Assembly (NCBI GenBank): GCA_001411745.2
Contig: LIQB01000003.2
Location: 406,353 to 470,352, forward strand
Length of the DNA: 64,000 bases
Direction: 5' to 3'
Source of the DNA: Psychrobacter glacincola
GTDB taxonomy: Bacteria; Pseudomonadota; Gammaproteobacteria; Pseudomonadales; Moraxellaceae
The position numbers and the translations under genes were made by a program. The notes under the pieces were generated by a model. It saw nothing but the letters and a program-made list of their open reading frames with translations. It was not told the DNA's origin and ran no database searches. Below are positions 35,455 to 46,783 of this stretch, piece after piece (position 1 is the stretch's first letter; each line of letters begins with the position of its first letter).

Positions 35455-36597
35455 CTACCATTTTGCGAAATGATCTTCTGCTAAGCCCATTATCTTATCG
35501 ATTTTAATCACGTCATCTTTTAGACGAATCTCACCACTATAAAAGCCAAGCCATTGCTCAAATATACTGGCAAGCACACCAAAGTTATCCGTCTTTTTAT
35601 AAACGGTTATCGGCGTGAAGGTTAAGTCAATATCAACATTGCTCCAGCCTAGGTTTTGATGATAGATGCGCCAAGGCTGTCGCGTATTATCTATGGTTTT
35701 AGCAGTATCATCTTGCTCATTAGCTGGCAAATTTAAACCATCACGAACAAACATCACAGGCGGTAAATAATAAATCTGCCCATCCAGCCAGCACGCATTT
35801 TCGCTAACACCGGTCTCATTGACGCCCATCGCTAGATTTAGGACAAAATGACGACCGTCTGGCAAATAACTATTGATACAACTCCAAAACCAATTGGTCT
35901 TGTGACGCATATAACCAAGCGTCCAATCGAGATTGGCGATAGTCGTTTTGGAAAAGTGAATTTGTTTGGCTTGAGCATCAGTGTTAAATTTTGAATGGGA
36001 TTTAATAAGTAAACAACCAGATATACCCGTCAACGGTTCTTTTTGGGTGAAGGTCCAGCCGCGCCTGCCCGTTGGTGTGCAGACTGCTAATGGCACTGCT
36101 TGCCGCTGTAGCGTCGCATCAAGCGTAATGTGTTTACTGTCCAATGCTACTGCGATTTGTGAAGGCGTAAAATCCAATGTTAATGTGAGACTACTATGGA
36201 TGAATGCCATTTGCCCTTGATAGCACTCGCCTTCTAACTGTGTTTGCCGCGTTAACGGCTGCAATGCTTCACAAACCTCTAGCTGCTCAGTCTCATCGTT
36301 ATAAAGATAAACAAAGGCACTCGTTGCCAACTTAATCGTTGCCAATGCCAGACAAACCCGATAAGGCGGCTGGATAATTTGAATAAAGCAAAATTGATTG
36401 GCTTTTAACTCTTTGCGCCAGTTTGGCAGCGCCTTTTGCGAAATAAGATGACTGTAATAGTCCAAATAATTGATATTTTTAACGTGAGCAAAAACACCAA
36501 AAATAGGCTGACCATTTTTAATCAGCTCATCGAGCACAACTGGCTTAATGCTGGTAGATAAGTGTTGTTGGTTTTGGTCATTGCGATTTTGATTCAT
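35455..36597 (-). CDS. DUF2804-like protein
   Basis: 380 residues, cytoplasmic, no signal peptide. The C-terminal half reads DWTLGYMRHKTNWFWSCINS, then FVLNLAMGVNETGVSENACW and later QPWRIYHQNLGWSNVDIDLTF. This resembles the DUF2804 beta-rich family, which has no settled function; the call is from memory. It starts 12 bases after the small unknown gene upstream, so the two are likely co-expressed. Confidence 0.6.
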   Translation of the reverse strand: MNQNRNDQNQQHLSTSIKPVVLDELIKNGQPIFGVFAHVKNINYLDYYSHLISQKALPNWRKELKANQFCFIQIIQPPYRVCLALATIKLATSAFVYLYNDETEQLEVCEALQPLTRQTQLEGECYQGQMAFIHSSLTLTLDFTPSQIAVALDSKHITLDATLQRQAVPLAVCTPTGRRGWTFTQKEPLTGISGCLLIKSHSKFNTDAQAKQIHFSKTTIANLDWTLGYMRHKTNWFWSCINSYLPDGRHFVLNLAMGVNETGVSENACWLDGQIYYLPPVMFVRDGLNLPANEQDDTAKTIDNTRQPWRIYHQNLGWSNVDIDLTFTPITVYKKTDNFGVLASIFEQWLGFYSGEIRLKDDVIKIDKIMGLAEDHFAKW

Positions 36598-36609
36598 GAT
36601 TAAGGCATC

Positions 36610-37047
36610 CTAGCCAAATTTTTCTAAAGGTACTATTTTTCCTTGATAACTCACGGCAGTATGTACAGTTTTTCTTTTTGCCTTCGCAGAACCCACAAAA
36701 AACGCTTCCGTTATCAGCTTAACTTCAATACTGGTCAATCCATCTGCCAGTGTTTCTGTCACATCGGTAGCGGCTATCGCGCTCATCCATAAGAAATGTC
36801 TCGGAAACTTAAATAAGAGGTCAGTTAATGCCTGTGAGAATTTGTTAAAGTCAGCAATCACCATGCGGCGATTGCTAAAGTCGGCGTTGACCTGATGGCG
36901 TTTACTACTCCCATCTTTATAGTAGCAAACGGCAATCACTTGATTGTTTGAGAGCTCAATCACGTATATCGGCGGGCGCAATAATTTCAAAAACATATAC
37001 TGCGTGGGAATATCGTCTAAATGGCGTTGATAAATAGATAAGCTCAC
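36610..37047 (-). CDS. Uncharacterised protein upstream of the DUF2804-like gene
   Basis: 145 residues from GTG 37047, picked because AGGGAG lies 5 bases upstream; a TTG at 37080 is in frame but has no site. Begins VSLSIYQRHLDDIPTQYMFL, with a beta-rich first half and a middle segment DFNKFSQALTDLLFKFPRHF followed by LTSIEVKLITEAFFVGSAK. No export signal. I do not recognise the family. It lies between mrp and the DUF2804-like gene, same strand. Confidence 0.65.
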   Translation of the reverse strand: MSLSIYQRHLDDIPTQYMFLKLLRPPIYVIELSNNQVIAVCYYKDGSSKRHQVNADFSNRRMVIADFNKFSQALTDLLFKFPRHFLWMSAIAATDVTETLADGLTSIEVKLITEAFFVGSAKAKRKTVHTAVSYQGKIVPLEKFG

Positions 37048-37129
37048 AATACTCCCTTTTTGAAAATTTAAGCCCTTCAATTTTATTTGCTTAGACTATT
37101 TAACTATTACTAGAAGCAATTAAAAACTA

Positions 37130-38353
37130 TTAAAAAATACGCTTATCATTGACAGGCTTGGCGAATTTATTAATATTGGCTTCGATATTTTTAGCAATGC
37201 TAAGATAGTACGGCGCAAACTCATCATCGGCTAATACGCTCGGCTCACCTTTATCCACTTGTGCACGAATACCGCTGGCCAATGGCAATTGCCCTAACAG
37301 CGGCACCTGATACTGTTCAGCGATTTTTTCACCGCCGCCTGTACCAAAGATAGCTTCGGTATGATTACAGTTACTACAGGTATGCAGTGCCATGTTTTCG
37401 ACCACGCCGAGTACTGGGATGTTGGTTTTGTTAAACATCTCAATGCCTTTTTGCGCATCAAGTAAGGCAATATGCTGCGGCGTCGTGACAATCACGGCAC
37501 CCGTTACGGGAATACGCTGAGCCAGTGTCAACTGAATATCGCCCGTACCCGGTGGCATATCAATCACTAAGTAATCTAGCTGCGGCCAGTTGGTTTGATT
37601 ATACAGCTGCATCAGCGCACCAGTGGCTTTTGGTCCGCGCCACGCGACAGGCGTATTGTCACCATCGAGCAAGCTACCAATCGATAGCATTGCCATGCCA
37701 TGCGCATTAATAGGTACAAACTGCTCGTTTTCCAGCTCAGGTTTGACATTATCGACGCCCAGCATCGTTGGCATACTAGGACCATAAATATCGGCATCCA
37801 GTACGCCAACACGGTTGCCTATCTTTTGTAATGCCAAGGCGATATTCACGGTAGTCGTTGATTTACCAACACCGCCTTTACCCGACGCCACGACGATAAT
37901 ATGACGAATACGCGGATGCGCGGCGAGTGACGCTTGTGTCGGTGCGGCTTTGGTAATTGGTGGTTCAACAGTAGTATTGCTATCAGCATTTGCCGCTGGT
38001 TTATGTTGATTGTCCATGGCATTAGTGGTTTTTGGCATTGCTTTTGGCAGACTTGACCCCGAGCCTTTCGTCGGTGCGGGCAGACGAACATTCATATGAA
38101 TAGTCTTGATCCCGTGCGGATGTAACAGTTGCCCAAGTTCTTGTTGGATAATTTCAGGATTACTATTTACGGGTAGACGCAAGTCTAAGGTGAGCTGGTC
38201 ACCATCACGTTCGAGCCCCGTTACCATGGTGGCAATACTGACAGTACCTACCTCATAACCAAGCAGCACCTTGTCCACGGCACTATCGCGCTCTGCCCGC
38301 TGCTCTGGTGTTTCTGATTTTTTGGTGGAGGTTTTCTTCATAAAGTTAAACAT
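37130..38353 (-). CDS. apbC: Mrp/ApbC-type iron-sulfur cluster carrier ATPase
   Basis: 407 residues. An N-terminal MIP18-like domain (residues about 20-100) precedes the P-loop ATPase of the Mrp/NBP35 group: deviant Walker A VASGKGGVGKSTTTVNIA, DADIYGPSMPTMLG, and VIDMPPGTGDIQLTLAQ. The cluster-binding pair is CSNC near residue 318. These proteins carry and transfer Fe-S clusters. A Thr/Ala/Pro-rich linker of ~40 residues between the domains is longer than usual. Confidence 0.93.
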   Translation of the reverse strand: MFNFMKKTSTKKSETPEQRAERDSAVDKVLLGYEVGTVSIATMVTGLERDGDQLTLDLRLPVNSNPEIIQQELGQLLHPHGIKTIHMNVRLPAPTKGSGSSLPKAMPKTTNAMDNQHKPAANADSNTTVEPPITKAAPTQASLAAHPRIRHIIVVASGKGGVGKSTTTVNIALALQKIGNRVGVLDADIYGPSMPTMLGVDNVKPELENEQFVPINAHGMAMLSIGSLLDGDNTPVAWRGPKATGALMQLYNQTNWPQLDYLVIDMPPGTGDIQLTLAQRIPVTGAVIVTTPQHIALLDAQKGIEMFNKTNIPVLGVVENMALHTCSNCNHTEAIFGTGGGEKIAEQYQVPLLGQLPLASGIRAQVDKGEPSVLADDEFAPYYLSIAKNIEANINKFAKPVNDKRIF

Positions 38354-38524
38354 AGCGACTATTACTGCCTATACAAGTGAGTGGGCATGGCAAAAACTCA
38401 GTGAATACTGTCGTGAACAATACCGCTCGTGAGCGTTTTAGCCAGACCTTTTATAGTGACAGTGTAGCTGAATTACCACTATAAAAAAACCACAACGCTA
38501 GTGGGACTAGGCTTTATAGCAGCG

Positions 38525-39877
38525 TTAACCGATAGACAAAAACTGTGAAGCAATAAACAAATAAATAAGTACACCCGAGGCATCACAGACAGAGGTAATC
38601 AAAGGCGCACTGGCAGTGGCAGGGTCAAAACCCAATTTATTAAGCACAAAAGGTAAGCTCATACCAATCACACAACCAATCATCACCACCGACATCATAC
38701 TCAGTGCCAGCACTAACGACACCACTGCATCACCACGTACATAACCGATGATTGAGATAGCCACCGCCATCGTCGCCCCAAGCATCAACGCAACCACCGC
38801 CTCTCGACCCAATAATGAAAACCAGTCACGCATGACCACATCGCCAGTCGCCAAAGCTCGCACCATCAAGGTCGCTGACTGCGAGCCAGCGTTACCGCCA
38901 CTGTCGACCAATAAAGGCAAAAAGAACACCAATACCAAATTGGCGGCAATCACATCTTCAAAACTGGAAATACTCAACCCTGAGAGCAAGTTACCAAATA
39001 CCAAAAACACCAACCAAAAGACCCGCTTACGGTATAACACTCGAACGCTGACGTCTTTTAATTTGCCAACCATGGTCGAGACACCGCCCGACTTATGGAA
39101 ATCATCGGTTGCCTCATCACTCGCCACATCCATCGCATCGTCGTGGGTAACAATACCGACCAAAGCACCACTATCATCGGTAATAGGCAGCGCAATTAAG
39201 TCATAGCGAGCCACGACTTTCGCAACGTCTTCTTGATCATCATTGACATTACAAGACACCACTGTACTCATCATAATGTCATTAATCAGCTGTTCAGGAG
39301 CCGCTAAAATAAGTACTCGTAAAGAGACAACGCCTAATAATTTACGCTCGTCATCAATTACATAAGCATGATAAATAGTCTCGGCATCAGGTGCTTCTAG
39401 GCGCAGTGCTGCCAATGCTTCAGAGACAGTCATGTGAGCAGCTAAAGTCGCATAATCAGACGTCATCAACGCACCAGCAGTGCGCTCCTCATAGGCAGAT
39501 AACTTACGAATATCTTCACGTTGTGCCTGTGCCAAGGCGGGTAACAAAGCATCCCGCTGCTCCTGATTGAGGTGCTTATATAAGTCGGTACGCTCATCCG
39601 CAGGCATCTCGCCTACTATTTTCGCTAACACAGCCCGAGGGAATACATAGGCAAGTGCAACCTGAATATCCGTTTCTAAATAGGAGAACACGGTAGAACG
39701 ATTGGGCAGATGCTCAAGTAGCTGCCATGCAAGATTTGGCTCCATGAGTGCTAGAACATCGGCAATATCAATCGGGCGCAAATTTTGAAGTTGATTGATT
39801 GATTGCTCAAACTGCTGTTGCTCGATAGCACGGCTTACTGTTACTGCAAGCGTTTTCACAAAATCCTTATCATTCAT
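38525..39877 (-). CDS. mgtE: Magnesium transporter MgtE
   Basis: 450 residues. Order of domains: N-terminal helical MgtE_N (AWQLLEHLPNRSTVFSYLE), two CBS domains (about 135-250; DDAMDVASDEATDD at the end), a connecting helix, then five membrane helices with FFLPLLVDSGGNAGSQSATL in the pore region. In this family cytosolic Mg closes the channel through the N and CBS domains. Full length, alone on its strand; the gene upstream (bdhA) is separated by a terminator. Confidence 0.94.
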   Translation of the reverse strand: MNDKDFVKTLAVTVSRAIEQQQFEQSINQLQNLRPIDIADVLALMEPNLAWQLLEHLPNRSTVFSYLETDIQVALAYVFPRAVLAKIVGEMPADERTDLYKHLNQEQRDALLPALAQAQREDIRKLSAYEERTAGALMTSDYATLAAHMTVSEALAALRLEAPDAETIYHAYVIDDERKLLGVVSLRVLILAAPEQLINDIMMSTVVSCNVNDDQEDVAKVVARYDLIALPITDDSGALVGIVTHDDAMDVASDEATDDFHKSGGVSTMVGKLKDVSVRVLYRKRVFWLVFLVFGNLLSGLSISSFEDVIAANLVLVFFLPLLVDSGGNAGSQSATLMVRALATGDVVMRDWFSLLGREAVVALMLGATMAVAISIIGYVRGDAVVSLVLALSMMSVVMIGCVIGMSLPFVLNKLGFDPATASAPLITSVCDASGVLIYLFIASQFLSIG

Positions 39878-39920
39878 TATACTTACTCCGTGCGACCCGA
39901 AACGGTATTCAAGCGCTCAT

Positions 39921-39945
39921 AAAAAAGAGCCAATCTAATTGGCTC
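39921..39945 (-). terminator. Terminator of the hydroxybutyrate dehydrogenase gene
   Basis: Read leftward, GAGCCAAT/ATTGGCTC stem with 3-base loop, followed by T's (plus-strand A run 39921-39926). Confidence 0.85.
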
Positions 39946-40048
39946 AAATTAATATAAAACTAGATGCTAATGGATTGGTCTTTTATTAGCAAGCCCATGA
40001 TTCTTAAACCAATCAAACAGCCCGCAAACCCATTAATTCACCACTCAG

Positions 40049-40858
<810 letters not shown>

Positions 40859-40972
40859 TTAATAATGGGTAATAATGCTTAGTGAAGTAAACCAGTAAAT
40901 AAGCCACTAAAATATAGTGGCTATTAAATAAAATATTAATCAGCCTTTACACTATTGGGTAATGTATCAAAA

Positions 40973-41602
40973 CTATTGAGCAATGCTCACTGGCGTTTTT
41001 TCTTGTAGCTCATCAAAGCTAACACCTTCTGCCAGCTCAACTAGCTTTAGACCGTTGTCAGTGACGTCTAGTACAGCAAGTTCGGTAATAATCCGATCAA
41101 CCACCCCTTTGCCCGTCAATGGTAGCTCGCAATTGGCAAGGATTTTTGGCTCGCCGTGTTTATTGACTTGTTCCATTAAAACAATCACGCGCTGCACGCC
41201 AGCGACTAGATCCATCGCACCGCCCATGCCTTTAACCATTTTCTTAGGAATCATCCAGTTGGCCAAATCGCCTTTTTCTGACACTTCCATCGCACCCAAT
41301 ATCGCAAGATTAACATGACCGCCTCGAATCATCGCAAACGACTCTGAGCTACTAAAATAACTGGCACCCGCTTCGGCAGTGACGGTTTGTTTACCCGCAT
41401 TAATCAAGTCTGCATCGACATTTTCTGCCGTCGGAAACTCGCCAATACCTAATAGACCATTTTCAGACTGTAGCCAAACATCGACATCTTTAGGGATATA
41501 ATTGGCGACTAGGGTTGGTAGTCCAATACCTAGGTTTACGTAATAGCCGTCTTGTAGCTCTTGTGCGGCACGCTGTGCCATCTGCTCTCTTGTCCATGCC
41601 AT
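40973..41602 (-). CDS. scoB: 3-oxoacid CoA-transferase subunit B
   Basis: 209 residues from ATG 41602, with AAGGAAG 6 bases before; a longer in-frame extension to 41704 is not family-like. The active-site glutamate is in [12 protein letters not shown]. Other landmarks: [17 protein letters not shown] and [14 protein letters not shown]. Pairs with subunit A to move CoA from succinyl-CoA to acetoacetate. The gene lies downstream of scoA with a 176-base gap. Confidence 0.95.
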   Translation of the reverse strand: MAWTREQMAQRAAQELQDGYYVNLGIGLPTLVANYIPKDVDVWLQSENGLLGIGEFPTAENVDADLINAGKQTVTAEAGASYFSSSESFAMIRGGHVNLAILGAMEVSEKGDLANWMIPKKMVKGMGGAMDLVAGVQRVIVLMEQVNKHGEPKILANCELPLTGKGVVDRIITELAVLDVTDNGLKLVELAEGVSFDELQEKTPVSIAQ

Positions 41603-41778
41603 GATAACTTCCTTATTTTTATAACGACCCCAAAAAATATGATGAGCGGTGTCAAACTCACTTAGTCTACTAGATGTAGCACTTTCACTCGTTTTCCTTG
41701 CCACTCAAATTTTTAGGAATAGTATTACAATATTCTATTATTAATTTAACACTTTAAAAAATCCTATAAAGCCTTTAA

Positions 41779-42492
41779 CTAAGCGCTTTCGACTGCTTTA
41801 GTCGTAGTCTTTTCAATACGCTTTTCAGGATTACTATTCAAGACGATACGCTGCACAAAGATACCCGGCAGGTGCACGTCATCAGGATCAAAGGTGCCCG
41901 TCTCTACGATTTCTTCGACTTCAACAATGGTAATTTTGCCTGCCATGGCGCAATCTGGATTAAAGTTACGCGCCGTCTTGTTAAAAATTAAATTGCCCGC
42001 TTTGTCCGCTTTTTGCGCTTTGATTAATGACACATCAGCGCGCAATGAATGCTCAAGTATATAAGTACGACCGTCAAAATCACGGGTTTCTTTGCCTTCA
42101 GCGACTAGTGTACCAACGCCAGTTGCGGTATAGAAAGCAGGAATACCAGCACCGCCCGAACGTAGTTTTTCCGCTAACGTCCCTTGCGGCGTTAATTCAA
42201 CTTCTAACTCGCCTGCCAAGTATTGACGCTCAAATTCTTTATTTTCACCGACATAAGATGAAATCATTTTTTTAATCTGCCGCGTTTGTAATAGCAACCC
42301 TAAGCCGAAGTCATCGACCCCAGCGTTATTACTGATGCAAGTTAACCCTTTAACACCACTATCACGCAATGCGGCGATTAACGCTTCCGGAATACCGCAC
42401 AGACCAAAACCACCGATAGCGAGTGTTTGTCCATCGCTGACGATACCTTTTAGCGCTTCTTCGGCACTGCTATATACTTTTGATTGACTCAT
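41779..42492 (-). CDS. scoA: 3-oxoacid CoA-transferase subunit A
   Basis: 237 residues. Family opening [20 protein letters not shown], then [18 protein letters not shown], and [20 protein letters not shown] in the middle. Together with subunit B it forms the heteromeric transferase. First gene of the minus-strand ketone-body string scoA-scoB-bdh, divergent from the permease gene. Confidence 0.95.
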   Translation of the reverse strand: MSQSKVYSSAEEALKGIVSDGQTLAIGGFGLCGIPEALIAALRDSGVKGLTCISNNAGVDDFGLGLLLQTRQIKKMISSYVGENKEFERQYLAGELEVELTPQGTLAEKLRSGGAGIPAFYTATGVGTLVAEGKETRDFDGRTYILEHSLRADVSLIKAQKADKAGNLIFNKTARNFNPDCAMAGKITIVEVEEIVETGTFDPDDVHLPGIFVQRIVLNSNPEKRIEKTTTKAVESA

Positions 42493-42839
42493 GCTTATCT
42501 CCTTGCAAGTCTATTTTTTGTTATTAACTTCTATCATCAATGATTATGAGTGGGTGATATCACTCAATATTTCCATATTTATATTAATACAATTTCTATC
42601 GATATATCATAATTAAAAATCTTGTGCTAACTTACCATATTATTCTCGTAGCGAGAAGAGAATAACCATAGGAATATACAAGCCAGCGCAGTAGCGGTAT
42701 ATATGATGGGTCAATATCTTATTAAAACAGGATTTATGTTTAATAAAATATCAAATATTGCCTATTTTAAGTAATTTTATTGACCAATATCACTATGCTC
42801 TGCATACTCGCTGATTGAACTTTGCCAAGGAGGGCGATC
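42493..42839. promoter_or_regulatory. Divergent control region of the ketone-body module, with palindrome
   Basis: 347 bases between scoA and the permease. TTATTCTC (42640-42647) and GAGAATAA (42658-42665) are exact reverse complements with a 10-base gap. This is a plausible operator for both directions. No regulator gene is adjacent. Confidence 0.45.
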
Positions 42840-44255
42840 ATGTTTAGTACCTTTGCTATTGTCATTACTTTATTATTATTGATGTTTTTTGCTTATCGCG
42901 GTTATTCCGTGCTGATATTAGCACCGATTATGGCGACATTAGCCGTACTATTATCAGGTGATTTTTTAAGCACAATTCCTGCCTATACCGATGTCTTTAT
43001 GGGGGCGCTAAGTGGATTCTTACTTAAGTTTTTCCCTATATTCTTGCTGGGTGCACTATTTGGGCGTTTGATGGCAGACTCTGGTGCGGCGACCGCGATT
43101 GCCAAAACTGTGGTCGAAAAGCTTGGTGCTAGCAAAGCCATCTTAGCGGTTATCTTAGTTTGTGCCATTTTAACCTATGGTGGCGTCTCGTTATTTGTCG
43201 TGGCATTTGCTATTTACCCAATCGCCAAAGACTTGTTTAAAGCCGCTGATATTCCTAAGCGCTTGATTCCGGCAGCGATTGCCTTAGGCTCATTCACCTT
43301 TACGATGACGGCATTGCCAGGTACGCCTGCCATTCAAAACGCCATTCCGATTCCTTACTATAATACCAACGTTTTTGCCGCGCCTATCTTGGGTATTATC
43401 GGCGGCACCATCATGTTTATTTGCGGTTGGTTATGGCTACAATCACGCGCCAGAAAAGCCAATGCAGCAGGCGAAGGCTATGGTCAGCATGACGAAGAGG
43501 ATGTGGGCGGCGTTGGCGCAGCTAAAAAAGAAGCTGAGGTATTAAATACGCATCACACCTCATTTACCATTGCTATGATTCCACTGGTGTTGGTCATTGG
43601 CTTAAATGCTTTATTAACTTACGCTGTCTTTCCATCAGTGGATTTTAGCGGCTTACAAGCTCAGTTTCCTGATCTAAATATCGTAGGCTCACTGGGTTTA
43701 TGGTCAATTATCATCTCGTTAGTCGTGGCTTGTGCGGTGTTAATTTTGTTACGTATCGGTCATTGGAACAACCTACAAAAAACCATCAACCGTGGTACTT
43801 ATGATTCGATGTTGCCGATTTTTAATACTGCCTCAGAAGTTGGTTACGGCGCGGTTATTGCCTCGTTAGCAGGCTTCCTTATCATTCGTGATAGTATCTT
43901 AAATCTAACACCTGACAACCCTTTAATCTCAGAAGCGGTGGCGATGACCACGCTGGCTGGTATTACTGGCTCATCGTCTGGAGGTTTGAGTATTGCCCTC
44001 TCGACGTTGGGTGAAGACTATTTAAGAATGGCGGTCGCAGCGGGTATTGACCCAGAGCTCATGCACCGTGTTGCCGTGATGGCAGCGGGTGGTTTGGATA
44101 CGCTACCGCATAGTGGTGCGGTCATCACCTTACTTGCGATTTGTGGTTTGACCCATAAGCAGTCTTATCTGAACGTCGCCATGGTGACAATGGTGATTCC
44201 ACTTATTGCTGTGGTCGCCGTTATCATTTTAGGGACACTGTTTGGCTCGTTCTAA
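42840..44255 (+). CDS. GntP-family permease, probably for 3-hydroxybutyrate
   Basis: 471 residues from ATG 42840; AAGGAGGG ends 5 bases before it. Twelve or so membrane helices, with GntP-family features: PIFLLGALFGRLMADSGAAT, AITYG-like CAILTYGGVSLFVVAFAIYP, and TMTALPGTPAIQNAIPIPYY. The last part reads GGLDTLPHSGAVITLLAICG. Gluconate is the best-known substrate of the family, but location beside scoAB and hydroxybutyrate dehydrogenase makes hydroxybutyrate or a related short acid more likely. Confidence 0.85.
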   Translation: MFSTFAIVITLLLLMFFAYRGYSVLILAPIMATLAVLLSGDFLSTIPAYTDVFMGALSGFLLKFFPIFLLGALFGRLMADSGAATAIAKTVVEKLGASKAILAVILVCAILTYGGVSLFVVAFAIYPIAKDLFKAADIPKRLIPAAIALGSFTFTMTALPGTPAIQNAIPIPYYNTNVFAAPILGIIGGTIMFICGWLWLQSRARKANAAGEGYGQHDEEDVGGVGAAKKEAEVLNTHHTSFTIAMIPLVLVIGLNALLTYAVFPSVDFSGLQAQFPDLNIVGSLGLWSIIISLVVACAVLILLRIGHWNNLQKTINRGTYDSMLPIFNTASEVGYGAVIASLAGFLIIRDSILNLTPDNPLISEAVAMTTLAGITGSSSGGLSIALSTLGEDYLRMAVAAGIDPELMHRVAVMAAGGLDTLPHSGAVITLLAICGLTHKQSYLNVAMVTMVIPLIAVVAVIILGTLFGSF

Positions 44256-44327
44256 TGTTCTGGAATGAGGCATTTACTAAACCTTAAAGATAATTAAATG
44301 TAACGATTGTTGCTTGATACCAAAGAG

Positions 44328-44357
44328 CCCACTGAGCGATTGCTTGGTGGGTTTTTT
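44328..44357 (+). terminator. Permease terminator
   Basis: CCCAC (44328-44332) and GTGGG (44347-44351) with an inner AGC/GCT pair, followed by six T. Confidence 0.8.
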
Positions 44358-44416
44358 ATGGACGCTTTCTCATTACTACCTCTAAATACAACCGACTATT
44401 TATCTCTCAGAATTGA

Positions 44417-44447
44417 TTGACACTCTATATACCGTATAGAGTTAATC
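44417..44447 (+). promoter_or_regulatory. MerR-type operator/promoter with no regulator nearby
   Basis: TTGACA (44417-44422) overlaps the palindrome ACTCTATA (44422-44429), 5-base centre, TATAGAGT (44435-44442). A TTAATC lies 19 bases after the -35 box. A dyad filling an over-long spacer is the hallmark of MerR-family metal- or stress-response promoters. No merR-like or efflux gene lies within view. Confidence 0.5.
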
Positions 44448-44653
44448 GCTTTATTAACGACTATATTAATTACTCAGGTAATGTCACAAATTTGGCTGAA
44501 TTACGGTATCATAGGCACACTTTTTTAAATTTTTATTTGCTTAATACGTTTTAGCATTGATAGTTTGATATTAATAGTATCGCGTCTAATAGCTCAAAAC
44601 CGCTTAAGACGTTTGATAACCAACCCGTTTATATAAAAATATAGGTGATAAAA

Positions 44654-46765
44654 GTGCGTGAGATTCTAGTAACCAGTGCTCTTCCTTATGCCAATGGCGA
44701 TCTTCATTTAGGCCATCTTTTAGAACATGTACAGACTGACGTTTGGGTGCGTGCGATGAAAGCACAAGGTCATCAAGTCACCTATGTCTGTGCCGATGAT
44801 GCTCATGGTACTGGTATCATGTTAAAAGCTGAAGAAAATGGCGTAACTCCAGAAGAGCAAATTGCCGCAGTGAAAGCGTCGCATGAAGCGGACTTTGCTA
44901 AGTTTTTGATTAACTTTGACAATTATCACTCCACCCACTCAGAAGAAAACAAGCATTTTTCTGAGCTGATTTATCGTCGCTTGAATGATGCTGGGCATAT
45001 TAGTACCAAAGATGTCGAACAACTATTTGACCCTGAAAAACAGTTGTTTTTAGCCGATCGTTTTGTCAAGGGTACTTGCCCTGAATGCGCAGCGGCAGAC
45101 CAATACGGCGATAACTGTGAAGTTTGCGGTACGACCTATGATGCAACGGATCTTAAAGACCCGCATTCAACGTTATCAGATGCCACGCCTATTCTAAAAA
45201 CCTCCAAGCATTACTTCTTTAATTTGCCTGAATTTGAGCAATTCTTAAAGGATTGGACGCGTAGTGACAATCGCTTGCAAACATCGGTCGCCAATAAACT
45301 ACAAGAATGGTTTGAAGCAGGTCTGGCAACGTGGGACATTTCCCGTGATGCGCCCTACTTTGGTTTTCAGATTCCAGATACCCCAAGCGATGAGCCAGAC
45401 AAATATTTTTATGTATGGCTCGATGCGCCAGTCGGTTACATGGCGAGCTTCAAAAATCTCTGCGATAAGCGCGCAGGTACAGACAAGGCGCTTGATTTCG
45501 ACCGTTATTGGACGCAAGAAAACGAACATAAAACCGAGGTGTATCACTTCATCGGTAAAGACATCGTTTATTTCCATGCGCTATTTTGGCCTGCCATGCT
45601 AGCCGGTAGTGAGTTCCGTACACCAACGGGTGTTTTTGCTCATGGCTTCTTGATGGTCAATGGCGAAAAAATGAGTAAGTCACGCGGTACTTTTATTAAA
45701 GCCGAAACGTATGCTGATCACTTACATCCTGAATACTTGCGTTATTACTTTGCTAGCAAACTGTCTGATAAAGTCGAGGATATCAACCTTGATTTAGAAG
45801 ATTTCATGCAAAAGGTCAACTCTGATCTAGTCGGTAAAGTGGTCAATATCGCCAGTCGCAGCGCTGGATTCTTGGTCAAAAAGTACGATGGCATGCTCAC
45901 AGAAGTCTGCGCTGAGCCAAGTTTATTAGAAGATATTACCAAAACGGGCGATGAGATTGCTGCCGCTTATGAGAACCGTGAGTTTTCGCGTGCCATGCGT
46001 TTGATTATGCAATGTGCTGATAAAGCCAATGAGTATATCGATGAGAAAAAACCATGGGCGCTTGCTAAAGTCGAAGGCGCAGAAAAAGAAGTTCAAGATG
46101 TTTGCTCGGTCGCGATTAATATCTTCCGTCAATTGATGGTCTACCTTGCGCCAGTATTGCCTGAGCTAACCGCCAATGCCAAAGCGTTTTTGAACATTGA
46201 CGACTTAAGCTTTGCCAGCCGTAATGAATGGCTATTGGGTCATAAAATCAATAAGTTCAAGCCTTTGATGCAGCGTATCGAAGAAAAAGACGTTGCCGCG
46301 ATGGTTGAGGCGTCAAAAGAGTCTTTGGCTCAAACGGCTGCTCCAGTGGCTAGCAAAGCCGTTGCTAAAAAAGATAATAAGCCAGCAAAAGAAGCTGGTA
46401 CTGATATAGATGCTGAGACAAATACTGAGCAAACTGACTATATCGGTATCGAAGACTTTGCCAAAGTTGAGATGAAAGTCGCTCACGTTTTAGCCTGCAA
46501 TCATGTCGAAGGCGCAGATAAGCTTTTACAATTTACCTTGGACGTTGGCGAAGACAAACCGCGCAATGTGTTTAGCGGTATCCGTAAGTTCTATGAGCCT
46601 GAGCAATTGCTAGATAAAAAGGTGATTTGCGTGACCAATCTTGCCCCGCGTAAGATGAAGTTTGGTGTCTCAGAAGGTATGGTGCTATCAACTGGCAATC
46701 CAAAAACCCAGCTGACGGTGGTTACCTTGCCTGACAACTGCGTGATTGGCGATGTCCTTGCTTAA
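44654..46765 (+). CDS. metG: Methionyl-tRNA synthetase
   Basis: 703 residues from GTG 44654, with AGGTGA 5-6 bases before; GTG 44645 is the alternative. Class I motifs: [14 protein letters not shown] (HIGH type) and [11 protein letters not shown] zinc knuckle appears as CPEC and CEVC near residue 145. An anticodon-binding helical domain follows, then an Ala/Lys-rich linker, and a C-terminal tRNA-binding OB domain ([20 protein letters not shown]), so this is the long dimeric form. Confidence 0.97.
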   Translation: MREILVTSALPYANGDLHLGHLLEHVQTDVWVRAMKAQGHQVTYVCADDAHGTGIMLKAEENGVTPEEQIAAVKASHEADFAKFLINFDNYHSTHSEENKHFSELIYRRLNDAGHISTKDVEQLFDPEKQLFLADRFVKGTCPECAAADQYGDNCEVCGTTYDATDLKDPHSTLSDATPILKTSKHYFFNLPEFEQFLKDWTRSDNRLQTSVANKLQEWFEAGLATWDISRDAPYFGFQIPDTPSDEPDKYFYVWLDAPVGYMASFKNLCDKRAGTDKALDFDRYWTQENEHKTEVYHFIGKDIVYFHALFWPAMLAGSEFRTPTGVFAHGFLMVNGEKMSKSRGTFIKAETYADHLHPEYLRYYFASKLSDKVEDINLDLEDFMQKVNSDLVGKVVNIASRSAGFLVKKYDGMLTEVCAEPSLLEDITKTGDEIAAAYENREFSRAMRLIMQCADKANEYIDEKKPWALAKVEGAEKEVQDVCSVAINIFRQLMVYLAPVLPELTANAKAFLNIDDLSFASRNEWLLGHKINKFKPLMQRIEEKDVAAMVEASKESLAQTAAPVASKAVAKKDNKPAKEAGTDIDAETNTEQTDYIGIEDFAKVEMKVAHVLACNHVEGADKLLQFTLDVGEDKPRNVFSGIRKFYEPEQLLDKKVICVTNLAPRKMKFGVSEGMVLSTGNPKTQLTVVTLPDNCVIGDVLA

Positions 46766-46783
46766 AAATAAAAGGGTTTAATT

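Larger units (their letters stand above)
44256..44653. other. metG: Intergenic stretch permease-metG
   Basis: About 400 bases with a terminator (44328-44357) and a MerR-type palindrome next to a TTGACA box (44417-44447). The metG promoter is not obvious. Confidence 0.6.

Noticed and set aside
38748..39206. 152-codon plus-strand frame opposite mgtE
   Set aside because: Pure shadow of mgtE, with low-complexity Thr/Ser/Asn composition.
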